Below the pieces are notes generated by a model, which was not told the origin of the DNA, made no database searches, and was given only the letters and a program-made list of their open reading frames with translations. Shown here in pieces: positions 33,919 to 43,118 of a stretch of DNA of 64,000 bases. Both the position numbers and the translations under genes were made by a program. The stretch is from Bacillus albus. Its GTDB lineage: Bacteria > Bacillota > Bacilli > Bacillales > Bacillaceae_G. The DNA lies in contig NZ_MAOE01000125.1 of assembly GCF_001884185.1 (NCBI RefSeq), positions 113,970 through 177,969 on the forward strand, read 5' to 3'. Positions within the stretch are counted from its first letter, which is position 1. Every line of letters begins with the position of its first letter.

Positions 33919-36543
33919 TTACCAATTTTTCCATTGTCCTTCTGGATCAACACTTGCTAGTCTAACCCATCCATTTTGAACTTTTTCTCGAAATGTGAAA
34001 TCCTTATTTAGCAAACGCTCTATATATTCAATAGGTGCTTGAATTACAATCAGTAAACGAAGTGGTGAATGATACGTCTCACTATCTGACTGCATAACGG
34101 ATTGCCAAGGTAAGCCTGGCAACAGGTCACTTGCATTCCCTTGCATAACACCGAGACCTGCCGTTACAGTTTGGGTTGTTTTGTTTCCACTACCATAATA
34201 ATGAGGAGCTACAGTTGAAGCGTAATATTGGAGATTTATCCACTGAGCTACTGTTCCTGGTCCTGCAATGATGCTAGCTAATATATCGCCACTGTCATCC
34301 TGTTTCCAATCATAATTATGAAGGAAAGCCCTTCCTTCTAGGTCACAATCCTGAGTTAATTCTCGTTGTCCGATAATAAAAGATGCATTACGGGCTAATC
34401 CCCATTCCGGACGTATTTCACTCCAATCTTCTGCAAATCGATGTGCCTCTTTACTCGGATTATTTATTTTCATTTTAAAATTAGGTAATTGCATTAAACG
34501 CTCTCTATTTGCATGTTGGCTAACATTCGGCATAATTGATTCAATACAATCAAATGCTTCTTGCGCAGTTTCCGAAAGTTCTGGGACGTAAATCCATTCC
34601 AATTCATCCACTGTTGTTTTATGTTCAGCTGCTGCAAAAATGGTGTCCTCCGGAATGTTAATACCTTCAGCAGACAACGCCTCTCTTACTTCTGGAAGAT
34701 TACATAAAGTAGCGAAAACTTTTGCATTGAATCCTCCTGCTGCTCCGCCACAAGCACCACACTCAAGCGCTGCAGCATAAGGGTTGTTCGTACTTTGACT
34801 ACTGTGTCCGCACATTACAACTAAAGGTGCGAATTTTTCTGTCAGTCCCACCATTTTTAAAGCTTGACGCACATAGTTCACTTTTTCTTCTTTCGTAAAA
34901 CCGATAGGTATTTCACATTTTGTATTATGAACATGATTAAGTGAGAATGTTGTATCAGGTTTTTGTAACATCGTTTTACGGAGGTTACGAATGAAACTAC
35001 CTACTCTTCTTGGCACAAAACTCCTTGTCATCATTTGTAGACCAAGTAAAGGACCACTTACCTCAGGTAATAGCATACTTGTAAGTACATTTTGTTTCAT
35101 CGTTTTAAACGTATAACTTACTGAGCTGTCTATCTTCTTACGTTGTTGATAATTTTTAAATTCATTTTCATCCGTGAGCTCTTTTATTTGATGTTTCGGT
35201 TTTAATATAACTGGCAAAGAAGGATGACTATCATTACTACCTAGTTCACTAGTCGCGATTGGTAAACCAAAGAAACCGGCTATTCCAAACGTTTCGAACG
35301 GACCTAATTTTTCTAGATGGCGGCGAAACGGTTCTGAACGTACATCAATACAAAATGCTAATTGAGCTAATACACGTTTTTTATCATTAGTTGCACGTTG
35401 CTTAGAAACAATCCTTTCCCTTAATTGCTCTGCATGCGTCTGTTCCCAAGCTTCTAGCCAAAGTTTCCTGCGAATATTTTCATCAAAACGATAAGCAAAT
35501 GCTAATAATTCGCTTTGTTCAGCTGCAGACATTTGTGACCATTCCAGGGTTGAAATATTCCCCCAATAGATCCAAGAAGCTATAAGCGGAACAATCGCAA
35601 CTTTTTTCTCAGCCTTTTGATTTGTTATAGGTAAATAAGGTTTGACAATGGCCAGCTCCATAGAAATTCGAACTGCTAAATATTCAATCATAAGTTCCTG
35701 CTCCTGAGTTGACTGTTGGGAACGCCATCTTATCATTCCTGCCCACCCAGGCAAAGCAAGCAAGTGACCTTCAAGGTAAGCTTGCTTGTTAGATTCAGAA
35801 ATTCCTAATTCAAATAAAGCTCTTGTTAAAGCTACCTCGGCATCCTCTGGCCAATCTTTTAAAACGCTACGCTCATTTTTACTGAGCGCTGGATCAAATT
35901 TAATAAGGTGATGCCATGCACGATACAAACCTTTTTCTCGATTTGGCATCGTCCAACTTGACCCGGAGTCATCAAGATATAATTTACACCATTTAATAAT
36001 ATGATAATTAAGAATATCAGATAGGTTGTCACCCTTTTGATTCTCTATCAGTGTACTTACAGGTTGCATAGAAGAGTCTTTCATACTTCCTGTATTTATA
36101 TAACTCATTTCTTCTGCCAGTTTATTTAATTGTGGCGATGATAATAAACTAGAAGGTAATTTTTCTAATTTTAAAGCTGCTTGGCAAAACTGCTCCGCTT
36201 TCTTTCGCGGGATATGAAAAGATTGTGAATCAAGCCAACGAGACAAGCCACTTTGTAAAAACGATTCCTCAATCTCCCTTTTTGCCTTTGCCGAATGAAT
36301 CATAGCAGCACTCGGATATATATCCACATTACGAATTTCTTTTAACCAATCTGCAACTTGTTCAAATGATTGTTTTTCAAGTCCCATCCAAGGGTGATGA
36401 GCTGCAAATGTAGCGATCGGCCAAAGTGGTGCAATCACTCGGCTAGCAGATTCAACTAAATCATTCATATTCTTTTCTTGTATTTCAATATTTGTATCTT
36501 TCTTCTTTAAAGTTTCTTTCGTTAAGATTGACTGTATGCTCAT
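33919..36543 (-). CDS. dabA: DabA/MpsB inorganic carbon uptake subunit (DUF2309)
   Basis: 874 aa. This family carries a beta-carbonic-anhydrase-like zinc site: Cys-Ile-Asp-Val-Arg at 399-403 (numbering from an upstream GTG) and Gly-His581...Cys596-Gly-Ala-Cys (GHSSQSTNNPYAAALECGAC region), matching the Cys, Asp, His and Cys of known DabA. Together with the membrane protein DabB it converts CO2 into trapped bicarbonate, driven by ion flow. The ATG at 36543 shares bases with the dabB stop (TGATG), so translation is coupled. No signal peptide; it works at the inner face of the membrane. Confidence 0.9.
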   Translation of the reverse strand: MSIQSILTKETLKKKDTNIEIQEKNMNDLVESASRVIAPLWPIATFAAHHPWMGLEKQSFEQVADWLKEIRNVDIYPSAAMIHSAKAKREIEESFLQSGLSRWLDSQSFHIPRKKAEQFCQAALKLEKLPSSLLSSPQLNKLAEEMSYINTGSMKDSSMQPVSTLIENQKGDNLSDILNYHIIKWCKLYLDDSGSSWTMPNREKGLYRAWHHLIKFDPALSKNERSVLKDWPEDAEVALTRALFELGISESNKQAYLEGHLLALPGWAGMIRWRSQQSTQEQELMIEYLAVRISMELAIVKPYLPITNQKAEKKVAIVPLIASWIYWGNISTLEWSQMSAAEQSELLAFAYRFDENIRRKLWLEAWEQTHAEQLRERIVSKQRATNDKKRVLAQLAFCIDVRSEPFRRHLEKLGPFETFGIAGFFGLPIATSELGSNDSHPSLPVILKPKHQIKELTDENEFKNYQQRKKIDSSVSYTFKTMKQNVLTSMLLPEVSGPLLGLQMMTRSFVPRRVGSFIRNLRKTMLQKPDTTFSLNHVHNTKCEIPIGFTKEEKVNYVRQALKMVGLTEKFAPLVVMCGHSSQSTNNPYAAALECGACGGAAGGFNAKVFATLCNLPEVREALSAEGINIPEDTIFAAAEHKTTVDELEWIYVPELSETAQEAFDCIESIMPNVSQHANRERLMQLPNFKMKINNPSKEAHRFAEDWSEIRPEWGLARNASFIIGQRELTQDCDLEGRAFLHNYDWKQDDSGDILASIIAGPGTVAQWINLQYYASTVAPHYYGSGNKTTQTVTAGLGVMQGNASDLLPGLPWQSVMQSDSETYHSPLRLLIVIQAPIEYIERLLNKDFTFREKVQNGWVRLASVDPEGQWKNW

Positions 36544-38075
36544 CACTGATTACCTCCCTTTGATACATAATGTTTAAAATAGCTTGGATGACTTTCTACT
36601 GACTTTTGTCTCGCTTCACCTATTCGAACGAACCAAAGATACATTACAGCAAACATTGTAGAGGATTGATTACGAGTAACGAGAGTACTAATAGCACTAC
36701 CAAATAATAAGAGACATATAACAAAAATAACGGCTGAAGCTGAAGGTTGAACATTTTGATACATGTCAGTATGCAACCATTTATAAAGAGAATTATGAAC
36801 GGTAAAGTAAATGAGAGAAAATCCAACTAAAATAAATACGCCAACAATTCGTCCCATTCTTCCCTCTCCAAAAACAACAAGCTGTTTCCATGAAAAGTAT
36901 AATGACCACCCTAAAATGAACGCACTAACTAATTCATACCCTTCTCCAGAAGTCGTAAACCAGAAAGTAATTGCTATAAATAATCCTAAAACACGCCCAA
37001 CTATCATCCATAAATTGGACATCTTTTCATTAGATTGTTTCACTCCCTCAAAATGTTGCACGGAAGAACCAGCTTGTAAAAACAGTGTGGCTTTAAATAA
37101 ACCATGTAAAATTAAATGAATAACAGCCGCCAAATAGGCTCCTAATGCGCATTGAATAAGCATAAACCCCATTTGTGCAATAGTTGATCCCACTAGCTGA
37201 CGTTTATAATCAACTTGAACTAGGCTAATTCCTGTTCCAATTAAGACAGAAATACTAGAGAAAATTAGTAAAATGATTTGTGCAATATCATCATGAAAAA
37301 GAGGTGAAAATCTAGTTAACATGATACCGCCAGCATTTACTAAACCCGCATGCATAATAGCAGAAACAGGAGTTGGAGCAACAGCTGACTCAATTAACCA
37401 TCTTTGAAAAGGCCATTGTGCTGCTGGAATCATCACAGCTACTATAATCAATAAGTTAATTCCTGTTTTCTCCAACGTTCCAAATTGAGCTACATTTTCA
37501 TTCGTTAAAACTGATGTTAACTGCCACTGTCCAGTTATTTGAAACAGCCAAATGATAGCTGCTAGTAAGGCAATCCAACTTATTGTAAATAAATAGCCTG
37601 AGATTTTTGTTGCTTCACTAACTACTTTCCACCCTTTATTTAGCCCTATGAGTAGAACCAATCCTATAAGAGTTGCTCCCCAACACATAATCATGAAGCG
37701 AAGATCATCGCTTAACCATGCAACCGAAGATACACCTGTGGTACATGTAAAAAGTGCAAAGTATTTTCTATATGAGCGGTCTCCCAGTAAGTAACGTACA
37801 GAAAAACGCTGAATGATTAAACCAATTGTAAGAACAAAGAAAGCCATGAACCAAGCTAAAGTATCTAGATGCCAAGGCCCCACAACTCTATCTTCATTGT
37901 GATTAACAAGTGCGAGTAAAGAAACCAATGAAGGCAAAGCAGTGATACCAATATGGATATGAACAAAACGTAAAGGCATCCTTGCATGTAAAAACAATAA
38001 TCCACTTAGCCAAGAAGCACTAAGCGCCGTAAAAAATAATGTTAACAGTGTTGATGAACTCAGCGAAATTAACAT
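36543..38075 (-). CDS. dabB: DabB/MpsA proton- or sodium-conducting subunit (NuoL-like)
   Basis: 510 aa from the ATG at 38075, eight bases after GGGAG; an in-frame TTG two codons earlier is too close. About 13-14 membrane helices. It is related to the antiporter-like subunits of complex I (NuoL/MrpA): the ion-channel helices include WPFQRWLIESAVAPTPVSAIMHAGLVNAG and LILHGLFKATLFLQAGS, with the conserved Glu and Lys/His residues. It supplies the ion gradient that powers DabA. B. anthracis dabAB supports growth in air-level CO2, so this pair should do the same. Confidence 0.9.
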   Translation of the reverse strand: MLISLSSSTLLTLFFTALSASWLSGLLFLHARMPLRFVHIHIGITALPSLVSLLALVNHNEDRVVGPWHLDTLAWFMAFFVLTIGLIIQRFSVRYLLGDRSYRKYFALFTCTTGVSSVAWLSDDLRFMIMCWGATLIGLVLLIGLNKGWKVVSEATKISGYLFTISWIALLAAIIWLFQITGQWQLTSVLTNENVAQFGTLEKTGINLLIIVAVMIPAAQWPFQRWLIESAVAPTPVSAIMHAGLVNAGGIMLTRFSPLFHDDIAQIILLIFSSISVLIGTGISLVQVDYKRQLVGSTIAQMGFMLIQCALGAYLAAVIHLILHGLFKATLFLQAGSSVQHFEGVKQSNEKMSNLWMIVGRVLGLFIAITFWFTTSGEGYELVSAFILGWSLYFSWKQLVVFGEGRMGRIVGVFILVGFSLIYFTVHNSLYKWLHTDMYQNVQPSASAVIFVICLLLFGSAISTLVTRNQSSTMFAVMYLWFVRIGEARQKSVESHPSYFKHYVSKGGNQ

Positions 38076-38185
38076 GTACAATACTCCCTTCCCAACGAAA
38101 ATAACCTATAAAAATTTCTTTTAAGATAGTTTTTTAATTTCAATTTCCATTCACTCTTTTTAGTACATCGTTTTTTCCATAAAAA

Positions 38186-38249
38186 AAACCGACAACTTCC
38201 ATAATTCAATGATTTTATATCATCATTGAATTATGGAGATTGTCGGTTT
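38186..38249 (-). terminator. Very long hairpin upstream of dabB
   Basis: Two 28-base arms (AAACCGACAA...TTCAATGAT and its complement) differ by a two-base internal loop and enclose an 8-base loop. On the minus strand it ends in eight Ts. It lies between the mpsC-like gene and dabB. The 38076-38711 interval (636 bases) shows no gene. Confidence 0.85.
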
Positions 38250-38711
38250 CACTTCAACTAACTTCAATAAAGTTTTTTGAAGAGCTCCCATTTTATAGAG
38301 TATAATGTATGTATTACTCCTGTTAAAAAGAAAAGTATATTTCTGATCTCCTAGATTATGCAATCAATATATCAATTTATGTTATACGCTATCTTTTCAT
38401 TAAGAAACTTTTTCATTTAGTCAATATGACATATTAAAAAAATGCTAAAGCCTTAATTATAGCAAACTGTTAAAATGAGCATCTATCAATTTTTTAAAAC
38501 AATTATAAGATAAACCATATTAAGCAGTCTGTCAATTTATTTATCCGTTTTCCGAATCAAAATTCATTATACATAAATAATTTCAATTTTTCTTGTTTTC
38601 TAATCATTACCATACTAATAAAATCAAATAAAGTGCACAACTTGTAGGTGTCTTAATTATCTCACTGCATTTTTAATTTATCTTCCACAAACCCTAAGGT
38701 GGTTTTAATTT

Positions 38712-39074
38712 TTAAAATTTCTCCTCAAGATTATGAAACAACTTAAAAATCATTACTCGCTCACCTGTACGCGAACTTATATCCGTATGAAAACTTTTCA
38801 CTTTTTCTCCAGTTAATTCTAGTATGATCTCTTTCAAATCGTCAATTCCAGATTCAACTAGCTCCGAACGATTTTTCTTTATCGTTAGCATACCGTCTTT
38901 CGTTTCGCAAACAGTATACTCAGCCGGTGTTAAAATACCTTGTAAATTTACGATAATCATATCTCGTAATATATCTGTCTTAACGGATATAGATCCACGT
39001 CCTAGGTAGTCCTTTTCCCAGTGCGTAATTGCTTTACTTATCTCTGATTCAATAGAGCCTTTTGAGTTTTTCAT
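38712..39074 (-). CDS. mpsC: DUF2294 family protein, MpsC-like
   Basis: 120 aa soluble protein of the DUF2294 family: LGRGSISVKTDILRDMIIVN, LQGILTPAEYTV and a C-terminal SFHTDISSRTGERVMIF are its typical blocks. In Staphylococcus aureus the same family member, MpsC, is encoded with MpsA (DabB) and MpsB (DabA) and contributes to bicarbonate uptake and membrane potential. Here it is on the same strand ~630 bases upstream of dabB, separated by the long hairpin, so it is probably transcribed separately or attenuated. RBS AAGGAGG. Confidence 0.8.
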   Translation of the reverse strand: MKNSKGSIESEISKAITHWEKDYLGRGSISVKTDILRDMIIVNLQGILTPAEYTVCETKDGMLTIKKNRSELVESGIDDLKEIILELTGEKVKSFHTDISSRTGERVMIFKLFHNLEEKF

Positions 39075-39334
39075 TTATGTATCCTCCTTTAATAAAATAA
39101 ATTTACAATAACAATATAATAATCTGGATTGATTTTATTTTCAATTATTGAGAAGAATTTATTGGGATTGTTGTAAGGTATCCTTTCATATCATAGTGTT
39201 TTTTTATATTACAATATAGATTTTTTTGATTATTACCAACAAAATACTCTTACTATAAAGGCTCTGTTACATAGATTTCTAAAGGAGACATTCCGGAGAA
39301 AGTAAGGGAGTTCTTGTGACATAATACATAAACG

Positions 39335-39373
39335 AAAGAGTCGATTTCTTTATAAAATAGGAAATCGACTTTT
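39335..39373. terminator. Terminator-like hairpin
   Basis: AAAGAGTCGATTTC pairs with GAAATCGACTTTT. It lies 56 bases after the end of the deacetylase remnant on the minus strand and was probably its terminator. Confidence 0.7.
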
Positions 39374-39428
39374 GGCTTAATTATTGATTTAGTAATAAAA
39401 ACACCTTTTTAAAATAACTATGTTTATA

Positions 39429-39557
39429 CTATAGACGTTGATCTTTCTGGAAGTTTAGACGAAAATGTTCCTCGTCATTGTATACTCCAAATTCATACTC
39501 TTGCTCTTTATAAAATTTAATGATTTCCGGAAGAGCTTGTAATGATAGCCTTACCAT
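39429..39557 (-). pseudogene. Polysaccharide deacetylase C-terminal remnant
   Basis: The minus strand reads MVRLSLQALPEIIKFYKEQE then YEFGVYNDEEHFRLNFQKDQRL and stops. This is the end of a peptidoglycan/polysaccharide deacetylase (ALPEIIxYYKxxGYxFxVYNE pattern). Only 42 residues survive and the catalytic domain is gone; bcr1 copy B begins 45 bases away. Confidence 0.5.
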
Positions 39558-39601
39558 TCAAATTCTATTATAATTTTGTAATCGGAATGAATTTGAATCA
39601 A

Positions 39602-39726
39602 ATAAAGTGAAACTTTAATCAGTGGGGGTTTTGTTCATCCCCCGCTGATTATCAGCTCCCACCTAACTTCTTTGCTCCAACTGAATTTTGAGGTGGGAGT
39701 TTTACTGTCCGTTAACGCGGGATAAA
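39602..39726. repeat. bcr1-type repeat element, copy B (33 bases shorter)
   Basis: 125 bases including ATAAA at both ends. It matches copy A (22163-22320) almost base for base but lacks 33 bases between GATTATCAG and CTCCCACC, which removes one strand of the outer stem. The first hairpin carries one A-to-G change that keeps pairing. It ends 36 bases before satA. Confidence 0.75.
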
Positions 39727-39762
39727 AAACCAAAAGAAATACTATGATTTGGAGGTATCACG

Positions 39763-40314
39763 ATGAGCCTTTTAATTAGAGAGTTAGAAACAAATGATTT
39801 AGACAATCTCCCGGAGATTGATGACAGTTTTATAGTGAATGCTCGGTTAATTCTTTCTCTTTCAAAAGTAAATAGACGAATAGAATATACAGTAGAAGAC
39901 GTTCCAAGTTATGAAAAAAGTTATTTACAAAATGATAATGAAGAAGTGGCGTACAATGAATATATAAATAATCCTAATCAAGTAATTTACATAGCACTGT
40001 TACATAACCAAATCATCGGATTAATAGTATTGAAAAAGAATTGGAATCACTATGCTTACATAGAAGATATAACGGTGGATAAAAAACATCGTACACTCGG
40101 GGTTGGTAAAAGATTAATTGAACAAGCAAAGCAATGGGCAAAAGAAGGCAACATGCCCGGTATCATGCTTGAAACGCAAAATAATAATGTTGCTGCGTGT
40201 AAGTTCTATGAAAAATGTGGATTTGTAATAGGTGGATTTGATTTTCTTGTTTATAAAGGTTTGGATATGACAAGTGATGAAGTTGCAATTTATTGGTATT
40301 TTCACTTCGAATGA
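39763..40314 (+). CDS. satA: GNAT acetyltransferase, SatA-type streptothricin acetyltransferase
   Basis: 183 aa GNAT protein. The acetyl-CoA loop is HRTLGVGKRLI (the R-x-x-G-x-G/A pattern) after IEDITVDKK, and the C-terminal block NNNVAACKFYEKCGFVIGGFDF is that of SatA/YyaR, which acetylates a lysine side chain of streptothricin and confers resistance. RBS TGGAGGT. The gene is preceded almost directly by bcr1 copy B, so its promoter must lie in or beyond the repeat. A terminator follows at 40350. Confidence 0.85.
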   Translation: MSLLIRELETNDLDNLPEIDDSFIVNARLILSLSKVNRRIEYTVEDVPSYEKSYLQNDNEEVAYNEYINNPNQVIYIALLHNQIIGLIVLKKNWNHYAYIEDITVDKKHRTLGVGKRLIEQAKQWAKEGNMPGIMLETQNNNVAACKFYEKCGFVIGGFDFLVYKGLDMTSDEVAIYWYFHFE

Positions 40315-40349
40315 AAATGTTCTTAACGTTAAACAAACTCAAAATAAAG

Positions 40350-40387
40350 ACCCCAATCTCTCTACATTAAAATTGAGAAATTGGGGT
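40350..40387. terminator. Bidirectional terminator between satA and menA
   Basis: ACCCCAA pairs with TTGGGGT, extended by an inner TCTC/GAGA stem. It lies between the convergent satA and menA genes and serves both. Confidence 0.78.
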
Positions 40388-40412
40388 TAAGTTATTTAAC
40401 AATATTTTTTAT

Positions 40413-41324
40413 TTACAACAAGTAACTAATTAATAATCCTGCTGATAATAAGAAGCCGAAAATCGTATTTGTCATCGCTGTTGATTTCATGGCGATGCGC
40501 ATATAACCGGGATCCTTTGCTCCTTTTTGGAAACTTTGAATAGCAGAGATTGGCTTTCTCAAACCTAGGAACATAACTAATGCCCAAGGGCTTATATAAC
40601 CCATTAATACAATTACGGCAATCCATAAATAAGCAATGAAAAAAGCGATCGCTAGTGTTACTATTGCTTTTTCTCTCCCAAGGAGGATTACTAATGTCTT
40701 TCTTCCACCTTTAATATCTTCTTCGATATCTCGGATGTTATTCGACATGTTGATTGCACCGACTAAAATTCCAATTGGAATGGAAATCAATACACTTTCA
40801 ATTGTGATCGTATTCGTTTGAATAAAGAAAGCGATGAGTACAAAACATGTCCCCATTAACAATCCAGAAACTAATTCTCCAAATGGAGTGTACGCAATTG
40901 GTAATGGACCACCTGTATATAAATAGCCAACCGCCATCCCAATTAAACCGATGACGACTAACCACCAGCTGCTATTCATACAAATATAAACTCCAATAAT
41001 TGCTGCTACTACATACAATAAAAGTGCAACTGTTAACACGTTTTTTGGTTTCAATCCGTGACGGACAATTCCGCCACCGATACCAACAGAATCAGCGGTA
41101 TCTAATCCACGTTTGAAATCATAGTACTCATTAAATAAATTCGTTGCTATTTGCAATGCTAAACATGCAACCATCATCGCAATAAATAAAAGCCAATGAA
41201 TGTCTGTAACATAAAGTGATGCTACTGTTCCTAAAATTACAGGAGAAAACGTCGCCGTTAATGTATGCGGGCGCGTCATCTTCCATATTAATTTAGCGGA
41301 ACTAATTTCTTTTTCATTCCCCAT
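40413..41324 (-). CDS. menA: 1,4-dihydroxy-2-naphthoate polyprenyltransferase MenA
   Basis: 303 aa from the ATG at 41324; an in-frame TTG four codons earlier sits on the ribosome site. An UbiA-superfamily membrane prenyltransferase with eight to nine helices. The two Asp-rich motifs that bind Mg-diphosphate are NLFNEYYDFKRGLDT and NNIRDIEEDIKGGRKT. It attaches a polyprenyl chain to DHNA, giving demethylmenaquinone, in the menaquinone pathway. It stands alone, apart from other men genes, as is usual in Bacillus. Confidence 0.92.
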   Translation of the reverse strand: MGNEKEISSAKLIWKMTRPHTLTATFSPVILGTVASLYVTDIHWLLFIAMMVACLALQIATNLFNEYYDFKRGLDTADSVGIGGGIVRHGLKPKNVLTVALLLYVVAAIIGVYICMNSSWWLVVIGLIGMAVGYLYTGGPLPIAYTPFGELVSGLLMGTCFVLIAFFIQTNTITIESVLISIPIGILVGAINMSNNIRDIEEDIKGGRKTLVILLGREKAIVTLAIAFFIAYLWIAVIVLMGYISPWALVMFLGLRKPISAIQSFQKGAKDPGYMRIAMKSTAMTNTIFGFLLSAGLLISYLL

Positions 41325-41753
41325 AACTCTGTTCAATCTCCCTACTTTAAGTATAAATTACTAGCAGTTTCTTTCTATCTATTTCCTGCCACGCATCTAT
41401 TATAGCAAAAAAAGAATTGATGATAGAACTGTAATGCTCTTGCTTTCACGATAACTTTGCATCAAAAGATTGTTTTTCTAATATGGGGTACAGACGCATA
41501 CCCATCAACTTAAGAAAATAGATTCACCCCAAAACGAAAAAATGAGCTTAATTCTTATATATAACTGTCGAGAGGTAAAATTTTTGTTTTGGTGGTGCTT
41601 CAAAATATTAGCTTGATGGCGATGGGACTGCCCCCCCTAATACTTTATTTTAATAATGACTCTTTTCATGAAATAAAACTCAGTTATCAGTCTAAACCAT
41701 TTTTTAGATCTAACAATAACAAGTGTGCTTCTTTATCTTTCAGATAGTCTCTA
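41325..41753. other. Intergenic interval with possible IS-end remnants
   Basis: About 430 bases with no gene. Two short stretches (minus strand CTTAAGTTGATGGGTATGCG near 41490-41511, plus strand CTTGATGGCGATGGGAC near 41612-41628) resemble each other and a third copy near 63717-63740. They look like the 3' end region of an insertion-sequence family, but no complete element is present. Confidence 0.35.
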
Positions 41754-42138
41754 TTATTTTAATTTCTTCATTTCTTTCAGCCATGCTATCTCCTTTTCTG
41801 AAGCATTTTCTATTTTATACAGTTCATAGCTCCCCTTTATCTCATCTATCACTACAAATTCAACTTCATTTCGAACATAGCTTTTAGTTTTTCCCTTTTT
41901 ATAACCAATAACATTATCTAATATAGTTTTTCCACTATCTTTTTTATATAAATTATAGCTAACAGGTGGACGTCCAATTACATACTTATTATCAGAAAAT
42001 CCGACTATATCATCCCTTCCTAATCCTGTCGAAACACTCCAGACAAAAATAATCTGAAATATAGAAAAAACAACAATACCACATATGAAAAAAAAATAGG
42101 ATTGATTTAAAAAATAACTTTAAAGATATCCTGCCCAA
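41754..42138 (-). pseudogene. Membrane-anchored small protein, frameshifted at a T9 run
   Basis: A clear coding stretch of ~115 codons ends at TAA 41754-41756 (…ICGIVVFSIFQIIFVWSVST…, …DDIVGFSDNKYVIGRPP…, …ASEKEIAWLKEMKKLK). It has no start in its own frame. In the neighbouring frame a TTG at 42138, after GGGAGGG, reads LGRISLKLFFKSILFF into a run of nine Ts. One T less would join both frames into ~127 aa: a membrane helix plus a small outer domain. Function unknown. Either a real slippage mutation or a sequencing error. Confidence 0.65.
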
Positions 42139-42249
42139 AAATATTCCCTCCCATTTCACCTCGGGATAGCAAGAACAAAACGTGAATTTTGTACGCTAAG
42201 AAACCGAATTTTTTAGATTTTTGAAATCAGTCCCCCGTCAGTGCCATAA

Positions 42250-42275
42250 GAAAAAGAGTTACCGCAGTAACCCTA
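42250..42275 (-). terminator. Terminator after the histidine phosphatase gene
   Basis: GTTAC and GTAAC, with flanking pairs, form a short stem. On the minus strand it is followed by TCTTTTTCTT. Confidence 0.6.
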
Positions 42276-42381
42276 TTGCTTATAATATACGTCACTAGGA
42301 AAAGCTATGGATGAATAAAGTCAATCTATGAAATTTCCCACAATCTTTTAACCTCCACCAATTCCTGTCCATTGAATTCCA

Positions 42382-42900
42382 TTATATATATATATCTGGC
42401 TTTGATGTCTGTAGTAAAAAATTCAAATCATACTTACTGTCATAATACCCCATCATCAACGTCATAATAGCTCCATGAGTGCCTACTACTACTTTCTGTC
42501 CTCGATAGGTGTTTAATAATTCTTTTAAGACTTTTATAGCACGTTTCTGACAGTCGACATTAGACTCTCCTCCCGTTAAAGCAAAGTCGGGGTCTAAAAA
42601 TGACTTTTCTATCAAAGGAAATAATTCTTTATCCGACATTCGTTCCTCTTCAGCAATAAAAATTCTCTCTTTTAATTCTTCAAATACTAAAACTTCTTGT
42701 CCTATTTGCTTCGCTAACTGCTGAACAGTTAGAATTGAACGATTGTATGGACTCGAGATAACAACGTCGATTCCCTCACCTTGTAATATATCTGTTATTC
42801 GTTGAACATCTAATTTCCCTTTTTCGGTTAATCCTCTTGATGCTTCTTTTCCAAACTTTGGTGAATCTCCGTGTCTAACCATATATATGAAAGTTTTCAT
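42382..42900 (-). CDS. Histidine phosphatase (phosphoglycerate mutase family), C terminus shortened by a TA repeat
   Basis: 172 aa. The phospho-His motif is RHG at 9-11, the second His lies in GTHGAIM near 140, and SSPYNRSILT is the usual arginine-containing segment. Family members are broad phosphatases. The frame ends at SKPDIYI inside an (AT)6 tract. With (AT)5 the protein would continue MEFNGQELVEVKRLWEIS to a TAG at 42326-42328, a tail that looks like the normal family end. The catalytic core is complete, so activity may remain. RBS TGGAGG. Confidence 0.8.
   Translation of the reverse strand: MKTFIYMVRHGDSPKFGKEASRGLTEKGKLDVQRITDILQGEGIDVVISSPYNRSILTVQQLAKQIGQEVLVFEELKERIFIAEEERMSDKELFPLIEKSFLDPDFALTGGESNVDCQKRAIKVLKELLNTYRGQKVVVGTHGAIMTLMMGYYDSKYDLNFLLQTSKPDIYI
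42384..42395 (-). repeat. (AT)6 dinucleotide tract in the histidine phosphatase gene
   Basis: Twelve bases of alternating A and T lie exactly where the frame stops. Loss of one unit restores an 18-residue tail. Such tracts change length by slippage, making a reversible length switch possible. Confidence 0.7.
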
Positions 42901-43118
42901 AATTACCTCCAGTTTTTTTAGGTTTCTTTATTCTGTATATAGCTTATATTAATTAAAAAGAACTTTCCCAATGACCATAACTAATAATTACTATAAATCC
43001 TTCTGCATGCGATATCTTAAATACATTCCTTTACAATTCCGTGAATGTAAATGTATGAAAACAAAAGAACACGTAAAATGGAGAGCTAAAAAATACGAGT
43101 TCTGTTCTAGTTCGTATT

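Noticed and set aside
39246-39310. GGCTCTGTTACATAG stretch, resembling IS6-family ends
   Set aside because: Only a partial match to such ends, with no second end, transposase or target duplication nearby.
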